Shown: positions 60,835 to 64,000 of the stretch, piece after piece | Position numbering within the stretch: position 1 is the stretch's first letter | How the letters are laid out: the number at the start of each line of letters is the position of its first letter | Origin: Methylobacterium platani | Lineage (GTDB): Bacteria; Pseudomonadota; Alphaproteobacteria; Rhizobiales; Beijerinckiaceae | Assembly (NCBI RefSeq): GCF_001653715.1 | Contig: NZ_LWHQ01000039.1 | Span: 54,014-118,013, forward strand | Reading direction: 5' to 3' | Length of the DNA: 64,000 nt | Notes under the pieces: generated by a model | What the model saw: only the letters and a program-made list of their open reading frames with translations | Database searches by the model: none | What the model was told of the DNA's origin: nothing | Program-made: the position numbers and the translations under genes

Positions 60835-62016
60835 TCAGCCCGGACGGGCGAGGCGCCGGGCGGTGAGGAGGCCGAGGACCAGGATCGCGGCAGCGCAGAC
60901 GCCCAGGGCCGGCAGCTGGCCGAGGGTTTCGAGGCCGAAGCCGAGCACCGCGACGCCGAGGGCCTGGCCGCAGAAGAACGAGAAGGCGTGCAACGCCACC
61001 GCGGAGGCCCGGGCCTCCGGCGCCACCTCGGTCACCTGCACCTGGAAGGTGTTGTGCAGCATGTAGAAGCCGAGGCCGAGCGCCACCAGCGCCGCGCAAT
61101 CGGCCTGCCAGGAGCCCGCCAGCCCGACGACCGCGAGGGCGGCGCCCGAGACCGCGCCGCCCGCCATCAGCATCCGGGTCTGGCCGAGGACGCGCAGGAG
61201 CAGCCCGACGGTGAGGGAGTAGGCGAGCCCCCCGGCGGCGAAGCCCGCGAGGACGAGGCCGGCTTCCCGAGGCCCGCCCTCGCCCCGCGCCTCGATCAGG
61301 TGGGCGAGGTGCGGGAAGATGCCGAACACCGCGATCGCCTCGACGAAGACGGCAGCGAACAGCACCCGGGCACGGGGATTGCGCAGGATGGCGCGGTAGC
61401 GCGACACGGCCGGGGCGAGGGCGAAGCGCCCGCCGGGCGCGCGCAGGCGCCGGGCGAAGCCGAGGGCGACGCCGGCGAGACCGGCCGCCCCGACCCCGGC
61501 GGCGAGGCAGAACACCCCGCGCCAGCCGATCGCGCCCTCGATCAGCCCGGCGATGGTGGAGCCCGAGAGCTGGCCGAGGATCACCGCGACGAGGAAGCGG
61601 CCGATCGCCACCTGGCGCCGCTCCATCGGGATGCGGTCGCCCATCATGGCGAGGGACAGCGGGATCACCCCGCCGGCCGCCGCGCCCGCCAGCATCCGCA
61701 GGCCGAACAGGGTGCCGATGTCGCTCGCCGCCGCGCAGGCCGCCAGCGCCAGGGTCAGCACGAACAGGCACGCCACCACCACCCGCTCCTTGCCGAGCGC
61801 GTCGCCGACCGGCCCGAGGACCGGCTGGATCAGCGCGTAGGGCAGGGCGAAGGCGGTGGAGAGGAGCGCCACGGTGGCGGGCGGGCTCGCGAGGTCGCGG
61901 GCGAGCACGCCGACCAGCGGCTCGACCACCCGCCCGGCGAAGGTGCTGGCAAAGCCCCCCGCGGCCAGGACCGCGATCAGGCGGGAGGGAGAGTCGGAGG
62001 TCGCCGCGGCCCGCAT
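60835..62016 (-). CDS. MFS transporter
   Basis: A 393-residue major facilitator with 12 helices, of the arabinose-efflux-like type. AGGFASTFAGRVVEPLVGVLARDL opens it; PVLGPVGDALGKERVVV is the loop motif after the second helix, and FGLRMLAGAAAGGVIPLSLAMMGDRIP follows. The substrate is unknown. ATG 62016 lies 14 bases downstream of kdsA, on the same strand, so both may be one transcript. Confidence 0.83.
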   Translation of the reverse strand: MRAAATSDSPSRLIAVLAAGGFASTFAGRVVEPLVGVLARDLASPPATVALLSTAFALPYALIQPVLGPVGDALGKERVVVACLFVLTLALAACAAASDIGTLFGLRMLAGAAAGGVIPLSLAMMGDRIPMERRQVAIGRFLVAVILGQLSGSTIAGLIEGAIGWRGVFCLAAGVGAAGLAGVALGFARRLRAPGGRFALAPAVSRYRAILRNPRARVLFAAVFVEAIAVFGIFPHLAHLIEARGEGGPREAGLVLAGFAAGGLAYSLTVGLLLRVLGQTRMLMAGGAVSGAALAVVGLAGSWQADCAALVALGLGFYMLHNTFQVQVTEVAPEARASAVALHAFSFFCGQALGVAVLGFGLETLGQLPALGVCAAAILVLGLLTARRLARPG

Positions 62017-62030
62017 CGGTTGCCGCCCGG

Positions 62031-62912
62031 TCAGCCGCCGGTCCCCTCCGCGTGCCTGGCTTTTGCCAGCCGGTCGAAGGCCTGCAGCTCGGCGAGCAGG
62101 GCCGGCATCTGCCGCAGGGGGACCATGTTGGGCCCGTCGGAGGGCGCCCGGTCGGGATCCGGATGGGTCTCGATGAACACGCCGGCGACGCCGACCGCGA
62201 CCGCGGCCCGGGCCAGCACCGGCACGAATTCGCGCTGGCCGCCGGAGGTGGCGCCCTGGCCGCCGGGCTGCTGCACCGAGTGGGTGGCGTCGAACACCAC
62301 CGGCAGGCCGCCGCTCACCTGCGCCATGATCGGCAGGGCGCGCATGTCCGAGACCAGCGTGTTGTAGCCGAAGGAGGCGCCGCGCTCGGTGAGCAGCACG
62401 TTGGGGTTGCCCGCCCCGGTGACCTTGGCGGCCACGTGGGCCATGTCCCAGGGGGCGAGGAACTGGCCCTTCTTGACGTTGACGACCCGGCCGGTCGCGG
62501 CGGCGGCCAGCAGCAGGTCGGTCTGCCGGCACAGGAAGGCCGGGATCTGCAGCACGTCGACGGCCTCGGCCGCCGCGGCGCAGTGCTCGGCCGCGTGCAC
62601 GTCGGTGACGACCGGCAGGCCCAGGGATTCGCGGATCTCCGCGAAGATCGGCAGCGCCTGGGCGAGGCCGAGGCCGCGGCTCGACCCGGCCGAGGTGCGG
62701 TTGGCCTTGTCGAACGAGGACTTGAAGACGAGGCCGATCCCGAGGGCGGCCGCCATCGCCTTGAGGGCGCCCGCGACCTCGAGGGCGTGGTCCCGGCTCT
62801 CCAGGGCGCAGGGCCCGGCGATCAGGCTCAGCGGCAGGTGGTTGCCGAAGCGGACGGCACCGGCCGTCACGGTGACGGGGGCAGGGGCGGCGGAGGAGGA
62901 TTGGGTCGGCAT
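62031..62912 (-). CDS. kdsA: 3-deoxy-8-phosphooctulonate synthase
   Basis: A 293-residue KdsA, which condenses phosphoenolpyruvate with arabinose 5-phosphate to make KDO 8-phosphate for lipopolysaccharide. Markers are SLIAGPCALES, FKSSFDKANRTS, LPVVTDVH, LQIPAFLCRQTDLL and VVFDATHSVQQPGGQGATSGGQR. The metal-type Cys is absent at the position LIAGPC? this cannot be judged without alignment. ATG 62912 starts before the conserved block. Its proximity to enolase, which makes phosphoenolpyruvate, is a conserved alphaproteobacterial layout. Confidence 0.93.
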   Translation of the reverse strand: MPTQSSSAAPAPVTVTAGAVRFGNHLPLSLIAGPCALESRDHALEVAGALKAMAAALGIGLVFKSSFDKANRTSAGSSRGLGLAQALPIFAEIRESLGLPVVTDVHAAEHCAAAAEAVDVLQIPAFLCRQTDLLLAAAATGRVVNVKKGQFLAPWDMAHVAAKVTGAGNPNVLLTERGASFGYNTLVSDMRALPIMAQVSGGLPVVFDATHSVQQPGGQGATSGGQREFVPVLARAAVAVGVAGVFIETHPDPDRAPSDGPNMVPLRQMPALLAELQAFDRLAKARHAEGTGG

Positions 62913-63027
62913 GGGCCCGAGGGGTAGCGGGTTTCGGCGGGCGCGGGAAGGTGGTGGGGCGGGGTCTATTTGCTCCCACCACGCCACGGGGACGGCTTGG
63001 ACCCGACCGCTCACAACGGCTTGGTTA

Positions 63028-64000
63028 TGGGCCATCCCCGCGCCTGCGGGGAACACCGGCGGCCGTCGGCGCGCAGGCGGTAGAGGATCGGTTCATCCCC
63101 GCGCCTGCGGGGAACACGGGGAGGCCGCGCCGGGCGCTCATTCGAACAGCGGTTCATCCCCGCGCCTGCGGGGAACACACCGGTAGATGCCGTCCGCAGC
63201 AATTCCTAAAAGGTTCATCCCCGCGCCTGCGGGGAACACACCGAAGATCTGCACGCCGTTCACGTCGGTGGCGGTTCATCCCCGCGCCTGCGGGGAACAC
63301 GCGACCGTGAGGTCGAAGGCGCGCGAGAGGGGTGGTTCATCCCCGCGCCTGCGGGGAACACCCGGAATGCGACAGGAGCTCCTCGAGCATGTGCGGTTCA
63401 TCCCCGCGCCTGCGGGGAACACGTGCTCGACGCGGAGATCCGCGCCGACAACGAAGGTTCATCCCCGCGCCTGCGGGGAACACCAGCCGGCATCGACCGC
63501 GCGGGCCTCGCGGCGCGGTTCATCCCCGCGCCTGCGGGGAACACTCCTCGTAGGTCAGGGGCCCCACTACGATTTCGCATTCATCCCCGCGCCTGCGGGG
63601 AACACTCGGCCGTGACGCCGATCGCGGCCTGCAGCGCCGGTTCATCCCCGCGCCTGCGGGGAACACTCCTGCTGCCCGGACGGCGCGCCGCCCAAGGTCG
63701 GTTCATCCCCGCGCCTGCGGGGAACACTAGAGGTGGATGACGTCGTTGGCGCTCACGAACGGTTCATCCCCGCGCCTGCGGGGAACACGGGGCGAGAGGG
63801 CGAGCGGGCCGGACGCGGGACGGTTCATCCCCGCGCCTGCGGGGAACACTTGCGGAATTGCTCGATCCCCGGCGAGGCGTGCGGTTCATCCCCGCGCCTG
63901 CGGGGAACACACGGGAGATGCGTGATGATCATGGCGCTGTCTCGGTTCATCCCCGCGCCTGCGGGGAACACCCTCATCCGGCGGGCCCGTTTCGTTTCCG
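63028..64000 (-). CRISPR. CRISPR array, type I-E-like repeats, truncated by window edge
   Basis: Sixteen 29-bp repeats occur at an exact 61-bp period (first 63028-63056, last 63943-63971), giving 15 complete 32-bp spacers and a partial 29-bp one to the edge. Written on the plus strand the repeat starts CGGTTCATCCCC and ends TGCGGGGAACAC, with a CCCCGC/GCGGGG stem. This is the type I-E (E. coli-like) repeat in reverse, so the crRNA sense is the minus strand. The leftmost repeat is degenerate in its first bases, as expected of a leader-distal end, so the leader, and probably cas genes, lie beyond the right edge. No cas gene is in the window. Repeat 10 (63577-63605) also differs at its first three bases. 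Confidence 0.97.

Noticed and set aside
62951..63925. Open frames in the CRISPR array encoding repeated PAPAGNT, SPRLRGT and HPRACGEH peptides
   Set aside because: They are translations of the 29-bp repeats in successive frames; no start, ribosome site or conserved protein exists.
63057..63942. Spacers matching genes of this window
   Set aside because: By eye I found no spacer that matches another part of the window; a BLAST search would be needed to be sure.

Overview
The window is very GC-rich, densely coded chromosomal DNA from an alphaproteobacterium, most likely a Methylobacterium-like member of the Hyphomicrobiales. The reasons are the kdsA - eno - ftsB - pdhA - pdhB - pdhC - lpd neighbourhood, a lipoyl domain fused to PdhB, a GcrA-family regulator, DUF1127 and DUF5076 proteins, and promoter motifs of the alphaproteobacterial EcfG general stress response. 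I support 61 protein genes, one candidate small RNA, one CRISPR array, and a set of repeats, hairpins and candidate operators. No tRNA, rRNA, phage or IS genes were seen.

Layout. 0.1-8 kb: DUF3095 protein, GcrA-like regulator, secreted beta-propeller, OprO/P-type porin, L,D-transpeptidase, spermidine acetyltransferase. 8-23.6 kb: double-PAS hybrid histidine kinase, NAD kinase, metallo-hydrolases, gamma-glutamyltransferase, GMC oxidoreductase, M20 amidohydrolase, nitronate monooxygenase-like enzyme, serine hydrolase, aldo/keto reductase. 23.8-32.8 kb: gyrB-purC, a roughly 0.8 kb spacer with a candidate sRNA, an integral-membrane class III cyclase, a uracil/xanthine permease. 33-35 kb: a LuxR/LuxI quorum-sensing pair with a small downstream gene. 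35-48 kb: ArsR-type regulator with two palindromic operators, SleB-like hydrolase, FetAB-type ABC exporter, sugar-porter MFS, manganese catalase, an LRR-kinase fusion, a chemoreceptor, an HNH-like protein, a degenerate deformylase. 47.8-63 kb: the pyruvate dehydrogenase, enolase and KdsA block, interrupted by two nuclease-like genes, with an AraC/DMT divergent pair, queF and an MFS exporter. 63.0-64.0 kb: the leader-distal end of a type I-E-like CRISPR array that runs off the right edge.

How things work together. PdhA, PdhB, PdhC and Lpd form the complete pyruvate dehydrogenase complex beside enolase, so the block feeds phosphoenolpyruvate and acetyl-CoA; KdsA uses phosphoenolpyruvate for lipid A core sugar. 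LuxI makes an acyl-homoserine lactone sensed by LuxR; a CT-N12-AG dyad lies between them. Several small secreted proteins, the manganese catalase and an MFS transporter carry GGAAC-N16/17-(C/G)GTT-like promoters (two perfect, three with one mismatch), suggesting a scattered EcfG stress regulon.

The most notable observations are: the EcfG-like promoter set; paired palindromes upstream of the ArsR-family gene; 21-bp-phased direct repeats between the AraC regulator and its divergent exporter; two related palindromic elements that each begin exactly on a gene's stop codon; the LRR-kinase fusion; the deformylase homologue lacking two metal ligands; and single-base variation at the PAM-derived end of the CRISPR repeats.
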